Source: Trebonia sp050013875 | Lineage (GTDB): Bacteria; Actinomycetota; Actinomycetes; Streptosporangiales; Streptosporangiaceae | Reading direction: 5' to 3' | Length of the DNA stretch: 64,000 nucleotides | Assembly (NCBI GenBank): GCA_050013875.1 | Contig: JBEKEK010000010.1 | Coordinates: forward strand, 1 to 64,000 | In this document: positions 1-8,157 of the stretch, in pieces | How the letters are laid out: every line of letters starts with the position of its first letter | Position numbering within the stretch: position 1 is the stretch's first letter | Made by a program: the position numbers and the translations under genes | The notes under the pieces: model-generated | Told to the model about the DNA's origin: nothing | Seen by the model: the letters and a program-made list of their open reading frames with translations, nothing else | Databases searched by the model: none

Positions 1-270
1 CGGCAGGCCCGCGTCCTGGGCGGCCATCTCGTTCGATAGCCTGGTGAAGTCGAACCCGCAGCGCCGGAACCGGGTCATGAGTTCCTCTTCCGGGTAGCGC
101 GCGGGCACCGTCATGTGCGCGACCACTTCGCGGACCCGCCAGCCCTCGCACATCGACGGGGTGTCCCACTGGGCATCTGTGGCACCCGCGAGCAGGCCGG
201 CCAGGCTGGCGAACTCAGCGGCCACAGCCGGCTGCAAGTGGGCGTCGTCTGCCGGGGGTGATGCGGTCAT
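1..270 (-). CDS. Mycothiol-dependent maleylpyruvate isomerase/DinB-family protein, C-terminally cut by window edge
   Basis: The first 90 residues are visible; the gene runs off the left edge of the window. The start is the ATG at 270-268, and the reading frame stays open to base 1. The N-terminal helix, with 'LAGLLAGATDAQWDTPSMCEGW' -like spacing followed by 'VREVVAHM', matches the DinB/mycothiol maleylpyruvate isomerase fold (TIGR03083-type), whose 'W..pS.C.gW.v.dv.aH' signature carries the first metal-binding His. Such proteins are putative mycothiol-dependent transferases in the cytoplasm of actinobacteria. The other two metal-ligand His would lie beyond the window, so activity cannot be judged. 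Family assignment is fairly sure, substrate unknown. Confidence 0.75.
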   Translation of the reverse strand, partial: MTASPPADDAHLQPAVAAEFASLAGLLAGATDAQWDTPSMCEGWRVREVVAHMTVPARYPEEELMTRFRRCGFDFTRLSNEMAAQDAGLP

Positions 271-486
271 CGTGAGCCTCCTAGCTTCTCGAGGTATGCG
301 GTAAGGCCGCCGAGTGAGGCCGGAAGACAACGGGTAGCTCCCGATAGCTGTCAGTGCGCACCATATCCTGGATACTGGCCTGCACTCATGACCACCGCGT
401 CTGATTGCTCACGATCATCCGGAACGCCAGCCGGACAGCATTGCTCTCATCGGCAAGAACGCCGCAGTTCAGCGGCGTGTGATTGC

Positions 487-819
487 TCATGGTTGTCCGG
501 ATCCTGCAGCCGCCTGCCTGACGTCAGCCTTGTCGAGGCGGCGGTGCAGCATGGACGCGAGGGTGAGCATGTCCAGGTCGCTGCGCGAGGTGGCCCAAGC
601 CACCTTGGGGGCGTGGGCGGCGGGGTTGCGGAAGGTGCTGAACAGCAGCTCGGCGCGGCAGAACGCCAGCACGTCCGGGTGCACGTCCCTGCGGGCCAGC
701 TCCGCCCGCAGGCCGTCGGACCGCTGCTGCGCCTCCCCGACCGTCCCGGCCGCCCGCACCGTGACGACCTTGCCGTCCTCGCGGACCTCGAACCCGCTCA
801 GCAGCAGCCGCTCGTTCAC
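487..819 (-). pseudogene. Remnant of a TIGR02391 (Ymh-type) protein with internal deletion
   Basis: The 110-residue frame reads like both ends of a TIGR02391 protein joined together. The first ~63 residues contain 'RDVHPDVLAFCRAELL', which in full-length relatives precedes a long helical middle (normally beginning 'xxYFHAVxEA'). Here it runs directly into 'FSTFRNPAAHAPKVAW' and 'LHRRLD', the family's C-terminal signature. I estimate about 70-100 residues are missing between them. The N-terminus is also short: an in-frame stop lies just upstream and only a GTG at 819 is available. Members are often found near restriction or abortive-infection genes. The present product is probably non-functional. 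Confidence 0.6.
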
Positions 820-996
820 CCGGGCGCGGGCCGCCGATCAAGCATCCGAAATAGCAGCCTGACGGCAAAGCGGCACTCGTGCTCGCGAAGCGACCGAGAC
901 GACTGCCCAGCTAGCGTTTGAACCGATCACGGAAACTGGCCGCCAGAACTTCGACACAGTGGCTTGACAGGGAACAGCACGCGGGTCTTCGCTAGG

Positions 997-1578
997 TCAG
1001 TTGGCAGTTCTGCTCAGAGGCCCCATGTGCGGGAACTCCCCGGGTCCCGCGCGCTTCATGATCCGCTCCTTCTGCGCGTAGTAGACCCGCTCTCCGCTGA
1101 TCAGGCCGTCGGTCGTTATCGGCCACACGATCAGGGTGCGCGCTTCGGTCAGGTACCAGGCGTCCGGCACCGGTTCCTCGTCGAACTCGATCCCGAACGG
1201 CTCGATATGACGGCCAAGCATGACCTGCCGGAGAGCGCCTTCGGTCACCACGTGATCGCGGTCAACCAGGACGAGTGACAGCTCAAACTCGCGCCGGTTG
1301 CGTCCGAACTCGTTGGCCCGCTCATAGAGCCCCCGCACGGTCTCGAAGCCCGACGCCGAACCGGAGCCTGAATCGCTCAGGAACTCGTACTCCGGCTGCG
1401 GGACCAGGGTCGCCATCAGGGCCGGAATGTCGCCGCCGACCTCCGCCTCGACGTGGCGCGCGACCACCTCCAGGTTGGCGCGCAGCCGCTCGTCCGTCTC
1501 CGCCGCCAGCCGCTGCGAGAGCAGCCGCCAGCTGCGAGCCTGCTCCTCGATCACGCCGAAGTTATATGCCGCCATCAT
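997..1578 (-). CDS. NTF2/SnoaL-like protein of unknown function
   Basis: 193 residues, lying 18 bp downstream of the mycofactocin-type SDR on the same strand, so probably co-transcribed with it. The N-terminal helices, 'DIPALMATLVPQPEYEF', a mid-part 'FETVRGLYERANEFGRNRREFELSLVLVDRDHVVTEG' -like region and later beta strands fit the small alpha+beta cone of the NTF2/SnoaL superfamily, which includes steroid isomerases, polyketide cyclases and dehydratases. No catalytic residue can be assigned by eye. The start 'MMAAYNFGVIEE' allows either of two adjacent ATGs. Function is probably tied to the substrate of the neighbouring SDR; this is inference. Confidence 0.65.
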   Translation of the reverse strand: MMAAYNFGVIEEQARSWRLLSQRLAAETDERLRANLEVVARHVEAEVGGDIPALMATLVPQPEYEFLSDSGSGSASGFETVRGLYERANEFGRNRREFELSLVLVDRDHVVTEGALRQVMLGRHIEPFGIEFDEEPVPDAWYLTEARTLIVWPITTDGLISGERVYYAQKERIMKRAGPGEFPHMGPLSRTAN

Positions 1579-1596
1579 TACCCCCGCGCGTCCTAG

Positions 1597-2472
1597 CTAG
1601 TTCCCGCTGCCGCCCCAGTCAGCGGGGGCGCGCCGCCCGCCGAGATGCCCGCCTGCGTCAATCGGCAGCTGGTGCCCGGTGAAATACCGGGATTCGTTCG
1701 AGCATAGCCACAGGACCGCGGCGGAGATGTCCTCGGGCTGCACCTCCATGACCGGGATGGCGTGCACGACGACGTGCGAGTCGCCCGGATCGGCGGTCGC
1801 CCAGTGCTGGTCCATCATGTCGTTGTGGCACATCAGCGTGTTCACGCCGGTGGGGTGGATCGTATTCACCCGGATGTAGTGCTGGCCGAGGAGGCTGGCG
1901 TAGTTCCGCGCCAGGCTGACCAGTCCGGCCTTGGCCGTCGAGTAGCCAAGCAGCCCGTAGGTGTGCGCGTTCTCGGTGACCATCATCGGCTGCAGTCCCG
2001 CCAGCGAGCTGGTGATGACGATCGAGCCGCCCTCGCCCTGCCGCACAAGCTGGCCGTAGGAGCACTCCACCGTGTTCAGCACGCCGGTCAGCAGAATATC
2101 CAGGCAGAGCTGCCAGGACGCAAACTCCCGGCCGCGCGGGCCGAACAACGGCATCACGCCAGCGTTCGCGATGACGTAGTCGCACCGGCCGAGTTCCCCG
2201 ACGCCCTGGTTGAACGCCGCGGCCAGGCCTTCCCGGTCGCGTACGTCGGCTACCGCGGTCACCATTCGCCGGCCGTGCTTCTTGACCAGGTCGGCCGTCT
2301 CGGCCAGGTCACTCTCGTCGGGCATCGGGTACTCGACGCCGTCGACCGGAGCGCAAATGTCGATGCCGATGATGTCCGCGCCCTCGCTGGCTAGCCGCAC
2401 CGCGTGCGATCGCCCCTGGCCGCGGGCCGCGCCGGTGATGAAAGCAACCTTGCCCTCGAGCTGTCCCGCCAT
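1597..2472 (-). CDS. Mycofactocin-coupled SDR family oxidoreductase (carveol-dehydrogenase-like)
   Basis: 291-residue short-chain dehydrogenase. The N-terminus 'GKVAFITGAARGQGRSHAV' (residues ~7-25) carries the TGxxxGxG dinucleotide motif in the ARGQGRSHA form typical of the mycofactocin-coupled SDR subfamily (TIGR03971), whose tightly held NAD is recycled by the redox peptide mycofactocin. NAG ('VIANAGVMPLFG'), a catalytic Ser pair ('ITSSLAG') and 'YSTAK' are all present. Relatives oxidise secondary alcohols such as carveol to ketones. It is the first gene of a leftward two-gene unit with 997-1578 and faces the rightward gene at 2701. A GGAT-N5-ATCC element sits 44 bp before its start. Family sure, substrate inferred. 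Confidence 0.88.
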   Translation of the reverse strand: MAGQLEGKVAFITGAARGQGRSHAVRLASEGADIIGIDICAPVDGVEYPMPDESDLAETADLVKKHGRRMVTAVADVRDREGLAAAFNQGVGELGRCDYVIANAGVMPLFGPRGREFASWQLCLDILLTGVLNTVECSYGQLVRQGEGGSIVITSSLAGLQPMMVTENAHTYGLLGYSTAKAGLVSLARNYASLLGQHYIRVNTIHPTGVNTLMCHNDMMDQHWATADPGDSHVVVHAIPVMEVQPEDISAAVLWLCSNESRYFTGHQLPIDAGGHLGGRRAPADWGGSGN

Positions 2473-2515
2473 TGTTGACCTCCACGTCTTCGGGGTGCTT
2501 ACATTACCTCAGGTT

Positions 2516-2528
2516 GGATTTTTCATCC
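2516..2528. promoter_or_regulatory. GGAT-box operator candidate in divergent promoter
   Basis: GGAT TTTTC ATCC, a perfect GGAT/ATCC inverted repeat (one base longer on each side, TGGAT/ATCCA). It lies in the 228-bp gap between the leftward SDR (start 2472) and the rightward NTF2-like gene (start 2701), in an AT-rich patch. Same element as at eleven other promoter positions in this island. Confidence 0.5.
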
Positions 2529-2700
2529 AGAATGTTTTCGACAGAATGGTCGGCCTTCTCCCGGTGGGTCGGCCTCTTCCGGAGAGGATGTGCGGGCAGC
2601 CCGTGGCGACGGCTTCCTTGAGTTCCCGCAATCCAAGACCGTCTCCACGCCCGCGTAGCGGGGCAGGGGCGCCGGGAGCGATCCGACTTCGACGAGGTGG

Positions 2701-3189
2701 ATGCCAGTGGACGCGCTTCAGCAACTCATCGATGCCCAGGAGATCCAGCGGGTCAAGTCCCGTTACTTCCGGCACATGGACCACCGGGAGTGGGCCGAGT
2801 TCCGGACCTTGTTCGTCGACGACCTGCAGTTCTTCATCGATGAGGGGCGGGACAAGATCAGTACCGTCCCGGTATGGACGAGTGCCGACGAACTAGTCTC
2901 CTACCTCGCGTCGACCCCGGACGACCGGATCACCGTCCACCAGGGGCACATGCCGGACATCCAGTTCACCGATGACGATCACGCCGAGGGTGTCTGGGCG
3001 CTGTTCGACTGGGTCGACTACCCGAGCCGGGACTACGCGTTCAAGGGCTACGGGTACTACTTCGAGACCTACCTGCGCTGCCCCGACGGCCGCTGGCGGA
3101 TCAGCTCGTCACGGCTGACCCGGCTGCGCACCAACGTGATGAGCTCACTGAAGTCCGAACCACTGAGATTCAGCCCGACCGCCCGTTGA
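2701..3189 (+). CDS. NTF2/SnoaL-like protein (SnoaL_4 type)
   Basis: 162 residues. The opening 'LIDAQEIQRVKSRYFRHMDHREWAEFRTLF' is the standard first-helix pattern of SnoaL_4/NTF2-like proteins, in which the Tyr/Arg and 'D' before the helix break line the pocket. A central 'HQGHMPDIQF' strand and C-terminal 'WRISSSRLTRLR' follow; the latter is the usual 'W.I....l.r.r' ending. Relatives include dehydratases, isomerases and beta subunits of ring-hydroxylating dioxygenases. A GAGG-like ribosome binding site precedes the ATG. It is the first of five such small proteins in the island. Reaction unknown. Confidence 0.8.
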   Translation: MPVDALQQLIDAQEIQRVKSRYFRHMDHREWAEFRTLFVDDLQFFIDEGRDKISTVPVWTSADELVSYLASTPDDRITVHQGHMPDIQFTDDDHAEGVWALFDWVDYPSRDYAFKGYGYYFETYLRCPDGRWRISSSRLTRLRTNVMSSLKSEPLRFSPTAR

Positions 3190-3199
3190 GGCGATAACC

Positions 3200-3439
3200 A
3201 TGATCTATAGCTACGACTTGAATATCCCTGACGACGTGCCGGACGCCGAGTTGGAAGGCTATCGCCAACTCGCCATCTCAACCTGGCGCACGGCCGTCGA
3301 GGCAAGCGGAGCGCGACCAGGCGACCCGAACATTGAGCTGGTTACCCGCACCGAACCGGAGCCCGTTCGCAACCACCGGACGGGAGAGACGGCCCCCGGT
3401 CCAGGACGTGCCTGGCGGGTAGCCGGGCCAGCCGTATGA
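3200..3439 (+). CDS. Small hypothetical protein
   Basis: 79 residues starting with ATG ten bases after the preceding stop. The first ~50 residues ('MIYSYDLNIPDDVPDAELEGYRQ') look like a real, acidic, folded segment, and the tail after residue ~55 is Arg/Pro/Gly-rich. No family recognised. It may be translationally coupled to the upstream NTF2-like gene, or may be a chance frame ending in non-coding DNA. Confidence 0.4.
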   Translation: MIYSYDLNIPDDVPDAELEGYRQLAISTWRTAVEASGARPGDPNIELVTRTEPEPVRNHRTGETAPGPGRAWRVAGPAV

Positions 3440-3536
3440 GCCGGAGAAACGACGACGCTACTTAACCGGCTCCGGCCAGTCGCGGGTGGTGTTCCGCCTG
3501 GATCGGGGGCCGCCGGCATGCTTGTGTGAAAATTTT

Positions 3537-3549
3537 GGATGCGATATCC
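3537..3549. promoter_or_regulatory. GGAT-box operator candidate
   Basis: GGAT GCGAT ATCC, a perfect GGAT/ATCC repeat in an AT-rich stretch about 90 bp before the class II aldolase start. It supports an internal promoter for the aldolase-amidohydrolase genes. Confidence 0.5.
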
Positions 3550-3640
3550 TTCATTTATAAGATCTTGACGGCTGTTGGCGCTGTGCGCGCTGGTGGACAT
3601 GGTCGCGCCGACGTTGCCGTCGGCAGATAGGCGGAAGTGC

Positions 3641-4375
3641 GTGGAAGTAGCCCTTGACGAGAGGTCGCTGGCGCCCGAGGCGGAGATCGCCATCCTTGCC
3701 CGGGCTCTCTACCGGGAGGGCTGGGACGACCACAACGTCGGCCACATCACCTACCGGCAGGAAGACGACACTCTCCTTACCCTGCCCGTCGAGCGTGGGT
3801 GGGATGAGATGCGCGCGAGTGACATCGTCCGGATGGACGCCGAAGGCAACCTCCTCGAAGGGGCCGGCACGATCACGCCGCCCATCCTGCTGCACGTGGA
3901 ATTCCACCGGGCCCAGCCTGGTACTGGGGTCACCGTCCACCAGCACCCTCGCTACACCACGATCTGGTCCTCGGCCGGACGCGTCCCCGAGCCCTACGAC
4001 CAGCGCTCCGCGTGGGTCGCCAACGACCAGATCGCCTTCTACGACGACTACGAGGGCGGCGTGGACGACATCAACGCGGTCCGGGCCGCGGTGGCCGCGA
4101 TCGGAGACCGGCCCTGCGCCATCCTCCGCAACCACGGCGCGTTCGTCGTCGGGTCGGACATCGCCCAGGCCTTTACGCGGTCAGTCTCCCTCGAATGGCG
4201 CTGCCGTCAGGCGTGGCATGTCGAGGCGATCGGCGGCAAGAACGTCGTGCCCGAGCCGGGCCAGCGCGCCATCGCCGAGTTCATGTCGTCAAGCAAGTCG
4301 ATCTCGCTCATGGCGCAACTGTGGGGGTGGGCTGCCCGCCGGGAAATCCGGTCGGACGCCGACGTCCTGAACTGA
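3641..4375 (+). CDS. Class II aldolase/adducin family protein
   Basis: 244 residues from the GTG at 3641, chosen because AGGCGGA lies six bases upstream; the frame is open further left (TTG at 3575, ATG at 3599). The fold signature is complete: 'AEIAILARALYREGWDDHNVGHITYR', a central 'HVEFHRAQPGTGVTVHQHPRY' with the HxH zinc ligands, and 'AILRNHGAFVVG' with the third His. Class II aldolases use Zn2+ to stabilise an enediolate in aldol cleavage or decarboxylation; cytoplasmic. It is followed 38 bp later by two amidohydrolases, so may act on a hydroxy- or oxo-acid from ring opening. Substrate unknown. Confidence 0.85.
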   Translation: MEVALDERSLAPEAEIAILARALYREGWDDHNVGHITYRQEDDTLLTLPVERGWDEMRASDIVRMDAEGNLLEGAGTITPPILLHVEFHRAQPGTGVTVHQHPRYTTIWSSAGRVPEPYDQRSAWVANDQIAFYDDYEGGVDDINAVRAAVAAIGDRPCAILRNHGAFVVGSDIAQAFTRSVSLEWRCRQAWHVEAIGGKNVVPEPGQRAIAEFMSSSKSISLMAQLWGWAARREIRSDADVLN

Positions 4376-4413
4376 CCGCCGCCGCGCGCGGACGAACGAG
4401 GAGGGCACCATTC

Positions 4414-5727
4414 ATGGCCACCATGTCGCAGGACGAATACACCATCATTAAGGTCCGCGAGCGCGGCCGCGGCGGCTCGGTCACTTTCATACCAGAACCG
4501 GCCGCCGAGCCGCTCTTCTGCCCGGTGATCTCGGTCGACGATCATCTGCTTGAGCCCGGTGACCTGTTCGAACGCCGGCTGCCGGGCAAATACAGCGACT
4601 CGGCTCCCTTCCTCGGCCCCGGCGAGGACGGGGCGCCGTGGTGGCAGATCGGGGACACCAGGATCCCGATCCTGATGAGCAACGGCGCCGCCGGGCGGGT
4701 GATGACGGAGTGGGGCCTGCAGGCGTCGCGGCCGGACGAGGAGTTCCGCCGAGGGGTCTGGGACTCCAAGGCCCGGTTGCGCGATCTCGACATCGGCGGC
4801 GTCTGGGCGACCCTCTGCTTCCCCTCGATCCTCTTCGGCTTCGCCGGCTGGCGGTTCTCGCGGATGCCCGACCCGGAACTCGGCCTTGCCTGCGTGCGCG
4901 CCTACAACGACTGGATGCTCGAAGAATGGTGCGGGGCCGCACCGCAGCGGTACATCCCGTGCCAGATCCCGTGGCTGAGCGATCCGGAGCTCGGGGCCAA
5001 GGAGATCCGCCGCAACGCCGCGCGCGGGGTACGCGCGGTCAGCTTCTCGGAGAATCCCGAGGCCCTCGGGTTCGCCAACATCTACGACCGGGCGTGGGAT
5101 CCGTTCTTCGCGGCCTGCGAGGAGACCGGCACGGTCGTGAACCTGCACGTCGGCTCGTCCGGGACGATCCATCTTCCGTCCTCGGTCTCGCACGAGGCCG
5201 TCGGCACGGCGCTGTTCCCCGTCAGCGGTCTCGAAGCGCTCGTCGACTGGACGTATTCGGGTCTGCCGGTTCGCTTTCCCGGCCTCAAGGTGGCGCTGTC
5301 GGAGGCTGGCATCTCGTGGGTGCCGATGGCCAAGGAACGCCTTCGGCGGGCCCATCGGCAGGCGGACGGAATCGGCAAGGGATGGCCCAGGGACGCACCC
5401 ACCCCGGTCGAGGTCGTCGAGCGCAACTTCTTCTTCACGTCGATCGAGGACCCGTCCGGATTCCGGCTGATCGATCTCATCGGGCGCGACAAGGTGATGG
5501 TCGAGACCGATTACCCGCACTTCGACAGCACCTGGCCGCAGTGCCAGGCGATGATCCGCTCCGAGCTCGCGGGGGCATCGCCCGAGCTGATCCGGATGGT
5601 CTGCTACGAGAACGCCGCGCGCCTCTACAACCACCCGCTTCCCCCCGCGGAAATGATCCAGAGGTCAGAAATCGGCGCACCGGAAACATCCGCGCCCAGC
5701 CAGGCCGGCCCGTCGGAATCCGACTGA
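4414..5727 (+). CDS. Amidohydrolase-2 family metal-dependent hydrolase
   Basis: 437 residues. The ATG at 4414 follows GAGGAG with good spacing; the frame is open further upstream but that part overlaps the aldolase gene. The opening 'SVDDHLLEPGDLFERRLP' is the Dx H.EP motif of Amidohydro_2 (PF04909) TIM-barrel proteins. 'VNLHVGSSGTIH' supplies the strand-5 His, and 'VMVETDYPHFDSTWP' the terminal Asp and the 'DyPH.dst' signature. The family includes decarboxylases (ACMSD, gamma-resorcylate) and C-C hydrolases, so hydrolysis or decarboxylation of a ring-derived acid is possible. The next gene encodes a paralogue; the two are probably co-transcribed with the class II aldolase. Confidence 0.85.
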   Translation: MATMSQDEYTIIKVRERGRGGSVTFIPEPAAEPLFCPVISVDDHLLEPGDLFERRLPGKYSDSAPFLGPGEDGAPWWQIGDTRIPILMSNGAAGRVMTEWGLQASRPDEEFRRGVWDSKARLRDLDIGGVWATLCFPSILFGFAGWRFSRMPDPELGLACVRAYNDWMLEEWCGAAPQRYIPCQIPWLSDPELGAKEIRRNAARGVRAVSFSENPEALGFANIYDRAWDPFFAACEETGTVVNLHVGSSGTIHLPSSVSHEAVGTALFPVSGLEALVDWTYSGLPVRFPGLKVALSEAGISWVPMAKERLRRAHRQADGIGKGWPRDAPTPVEVVERNFFFTSIEDPSGFRLIDLIGRDKVMVETDYPHFDSTWPQCQAMIRSELAGASPELIRMVCYENAARLYNHPLPPAEMIQRSEIGAPETSAPSQAGPSESD

Positions 5728-5749
5728 GAACGCAGAGGGGCAATCGAGC

Positions 5750-6931
5750 ATGGTAGCCGTACAACCGGAGCACGCGACGACGTCGGAACGCTTCTTCTCG
5801 CTGTCCTCCGATACTCACATCATCGAGCCGGCGGACCTGTTCACCAGCCGGATGCCGGCCAAGTACCGCGATGACGCGCCGCAGCTCGCCCTGGTCGACG
5901 GCATGGAGCGCTGGAGCGCGGAAGGGATCGCCTTTCACCCGTCGACCTCGGCGTTCGCGCCGGGTGACCGTTTCCTGCCGGTTGAAGAGCGGCCTGTCCG
6001 GTCGCCGGTCTTCGCCGAGGGCGTGGGGGACTGCGCCTACGTGGCGAGCAAGTGGCTAGCGGAGAACGAGCGCGACGGCGTATACGGCGGAGTCGTCTTC
6101 CCGAGCAGCACGCTGGCCGTCTACGGGGTGCGGAGCACCGAACTGCTCGATGAGATCCTGCGCGTCTACAACGACTGGATCGGTGAATTCGCCGCTTACG
6201 CGCCGGATCGGATCAAGCCGATCGGCCTGCTGAACCCGGACAACATTCCGAGGGCCGTGCGCGCGGTCGAGGACCTGAAGGCGCGCGGTTTCGCGGGCGT
6301 GATGCTCCCGGTGATGATGCACGACGGCCACACGTACGACTCAGCCGACTATGACCCGCTGTGGGCGGCGATCGCGGGCCTGCGCCTGCCGGTGAGCATG
6401 CACATCGCCTGCCACCGCACGCCGGGCGACGCGTCGCAGATCCTCGGCAATCGCGGTGCGCGGCTGTCGCTCCCGGTCAACTCCGCGGACCACCACATCC
6501 GCATCGCCCTGACCGACATGATCTACAGCGGGGTCTTCGAACGTCACCCGGACTTGAAGGTGCTCTCGGTCGAGCACGAAGGGTCCTGGATCTTCCACCT
6601 GATGCAGCGGCTTGACTGGACCTACCGCTACGACCGCCGCTATACCCGGCTGGCGCGGCGTTTCCCCGACGGCTCGCTGCCGAGCGATTACATCCGGCGT
6701 AACGTCGTCATCTGCTTCACCGAGGACCCGTTCCTGGTGCAGAACCGGCACCTGCTGGGGGTCGGCAACCTGGCCTGGGGCAGCGATTTCCCGCACCCGG
6801 AGAGCCCGTTCACGCATTCCGATGACAGCCTGGCGTCGCAGCTTGCCGGGGTACCGCACAACGAGCGCGTGCAGATCACCGTCGAGAACACGGCCCGCCT
6901 GTACGGATTCGAGCCCCCGCCACGGCGCTGA
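5750..6931 (+). CDS. Amidohydrolase-2 family metal-dependent hydrolase, second copy
   Basis: 393 residues, ATG preceded by AGAGGGG. 'SSDTHIIEPADLFTSRMP' gives the N-terminal DxH.EP metal motif, 'VSMHIACHRTPG' the middle His, and 'AWGSDFPHPESPFTHS' the C-terminal Asp and DFPH signature. It is divergent in sequence from 4414-5727 but has the same layout, so the pair are diverged paralogues that may act on successive or stereoisomeric intermediates. A strong stem-loop follows and separates it from the oppositely oriented GntR gene. Confidence 0.85.
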   Translation: MVAVQPEHATTSERFFSLSSDTHIIEPADLFTSRMPAKYRDDAPQLALVDGMERWSAEGIAFHPSTSAFAPGDRFLPVEERPVRSPVFAEGVGDCAYVASKWLAENERDGVYGGVVFPSSTLAVYGVRSTELLDEILRVYNDWIGEFAAYAPDRIKPIGLLNPDNIPRAVRAVEDLKARGFAGVMLPVMMHDGHTYDSADYDPLWAAIAGLRLPVSMHIACHRTPGDASQILGNRGARLSLPVNSADHHIRIALTDMIYSGVFERHPDLKVLSVEHEGSWIFHLMQRLDWTYRYDRRYTRLARRFPDGSLPSDYIRRNVVICFTEDPFLVQNRHLLGVGNLAWGSDFPHPESPFTHSDDSLASQLAGVPHNERVQITVENTARLYGFEPPPRR

Positions 6932-6940
6932 TTTCCCGAT

Positions 6941-6966
6941 CCCCGCGAGCGAGAGCGCTCGCGGGG
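6941..6966. terminator. Bidirectional stem-loop terminator
   Basis: CCCCGCGAGCG and CGCTCGCGGGG form a perfect 11-bp stem around a 4-base AGAG loop. It sits between the convergent amidohydrolase and GntR genes and can serve both. Confidence 0.75.
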
Positions 6967-6986
6967 GGCTCCGGGATCCGTCTGAG

Positions 6987-7700
6987 TTACTCGATGATGT
7001 TCTTGCGGCGCAGATCGGCGACGACCAGCTTGGCCTGTTCGCGGTAGAGCTTCCTGGTCGCCTCGGCCGCTTTCTCGGGGTTGCCCCGCGATATCTCTTT
7101 GAACTCCGCGGTGAGGCCGATTCGGGTCGAATCGCTGAGCTCGGGCATGCTGATCCGGTAGCTCGTGGGGACAAAGCTACGGAAACTCCGCAGCAGCGCC
7201 CGCAGCCGCTGGGTGCCGCAGTTGCGGGAGATAATACGGCGATAGTGGTACGCCGTGGCGTGAATATCTTCGGGGTAGGTGAGACCTTGGATGCCGTCGA
7301 TCAGCTTGCCCAGCTCGATGACGATGGGGCTGTCGCGGTCGAGCTTGGCGGCCTCCGCCGTAGCGCGCGCCCACAGAACGCCGTAAAGATCGTAAGAATC
7401 CGCGATACCGGCGGCGTCGAACGGCGCGACGAAAGCAGAACGGTGGAACGTATTGTCCACGAACCCGTCCCGCTGAAGCTCAAGCACGGCCTCACGGACC
7501 GGGGACCGGCTGATGTTCAGCGTCGACGCCACCTTCTCGACGTCGATTCGGTCACCGGGTTTGAGTTCTCCCGCGTAGAGCTGGCTCATGATGTATTCGA
7601 CAGCCTCATAGCTGGCGCGCCGCCGGCTCCAGCCGCGGACAATTACCACTGAAGCCGGGGCGGCTCCGGTCGGCTCCCCGCTCGCCTCATGGCCGGCCAT
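6987..7700 (-). CDS. GntR-family (FadR/FCD) transcriptional regulator
   Basis: 237 residues. The winged helix occupies residues ~25-90: 'AVEYIMSQLYAGELKPGDRI', 'VASTLNISRSPVREAVLELQRDGFV'. This is the GntR recognition pattern. A C-terminal FCD-type helical effector domain follows, with metal/ligand-pocket residues in 'DIHATAYHYRRII' and later helices. FCD regulators usually repress catabolic operons and are released by a pathway acid or acyl-CoA. It is the only DNA-binding regulator in the 1-42 kb island and is flanked by GGAT-box elements (7911, 8095). It is therefore the best candidate for the island-wide operator; the link is inference. Confidence 0.88.
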   Translation of the reverse strand: MAGHEASGEPTGAAPASVVIVRGWSRRRASYEAVEYIMSQLYAGELKPGDRIDVEKVASTLNISRSPVREAVLELQRDGFVDNTFHRSAFVAPFDAAGIADSYDLYGVLWARATAEAAKLDRDSPIVIELGKLIDGIQGLTYPEDIHATAYHYRRIISRNCGTQRLRALLRSFRSFVPTSYRISMPELSDSTRIGLTAEFKEISRGNPEKAAEATRKLYREQAKLVVADLRRKNIIE

Positions 7701-8157
7701 CTACGCCACCGCTCTTCTCGGCATGGGCGTGGAGTTACCCAGCCATGCCAGTGAGCGGGTGGCGTGCCAGATCAGGGCGTAGGTCCTCATCACCGAGCGG
7801 GCCTCCTTGAGGTCTTGTTCCAGCCGTTTTCCTGGTTGCCATTCGGATCTCCCGAAGCGGCGCGCCTCCGCTCCTAGACGCGCCAAGCCACCAGTACCTG
7901 CCTGACATGTGGATTTAGTATTTCTTATGCTTCGTTTCGGTGGAGCATAGCAAAACCTGCGATCCTCCGCACGCCCGCCGAACCCCGCGCAGTCAGCCGA
8001 CGCCGGCCAGGCAACCCCGGCCGCGCCGGGGTGAGCGAGCCTTGCCGTCTGGCCCATCTTACTGTAGAAGAGTAGATTTAGAGTTTAGTATCCAGAATCC
8101 AGCATCCAAAGTTCGGTTGCGGGGCTACTCGGAGGATGGTGAGGACGCATCGGCGCG
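7701..8157. promoter_or_regulatory. 457-bp divergent promoter region between GntR and SDR operons
   Basis: No convincing gene. The region is GC-rich near the GntR start and becomes AT-rich at 7905-7945 and 8060-8110. It contains GGAT TTAGT ATTT at 7911-7923 (a half-conserved GGAT box, 211 bp before the GntR start). It also contains GAAT CCAGC ATCC at 8095-8107 preceded by GAGT TTAGT ATCC at 8081-8093 (about 50-60 bp before the SDR start). It probably drives the GntR gene leftward and the 8158-11238 genes rightward. Confidence 0.55.

Noticed and set aside
361..376. ATCCTGGAT near the left edge as a further GGAT box
   Set aside because: The half-sites are in the opposite order and spacing (ATCC-TGGAT rather than GGAT-N5-ATCC).
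7701..8057. 118-codon frame on the minus strand directly behind the GntR gene
   Set aside because: Arg/Ala/Gly-rich without any recognisable fold, covers AT-rich promoter sequence with GGAT-like elements, and has no ribosome binding site.
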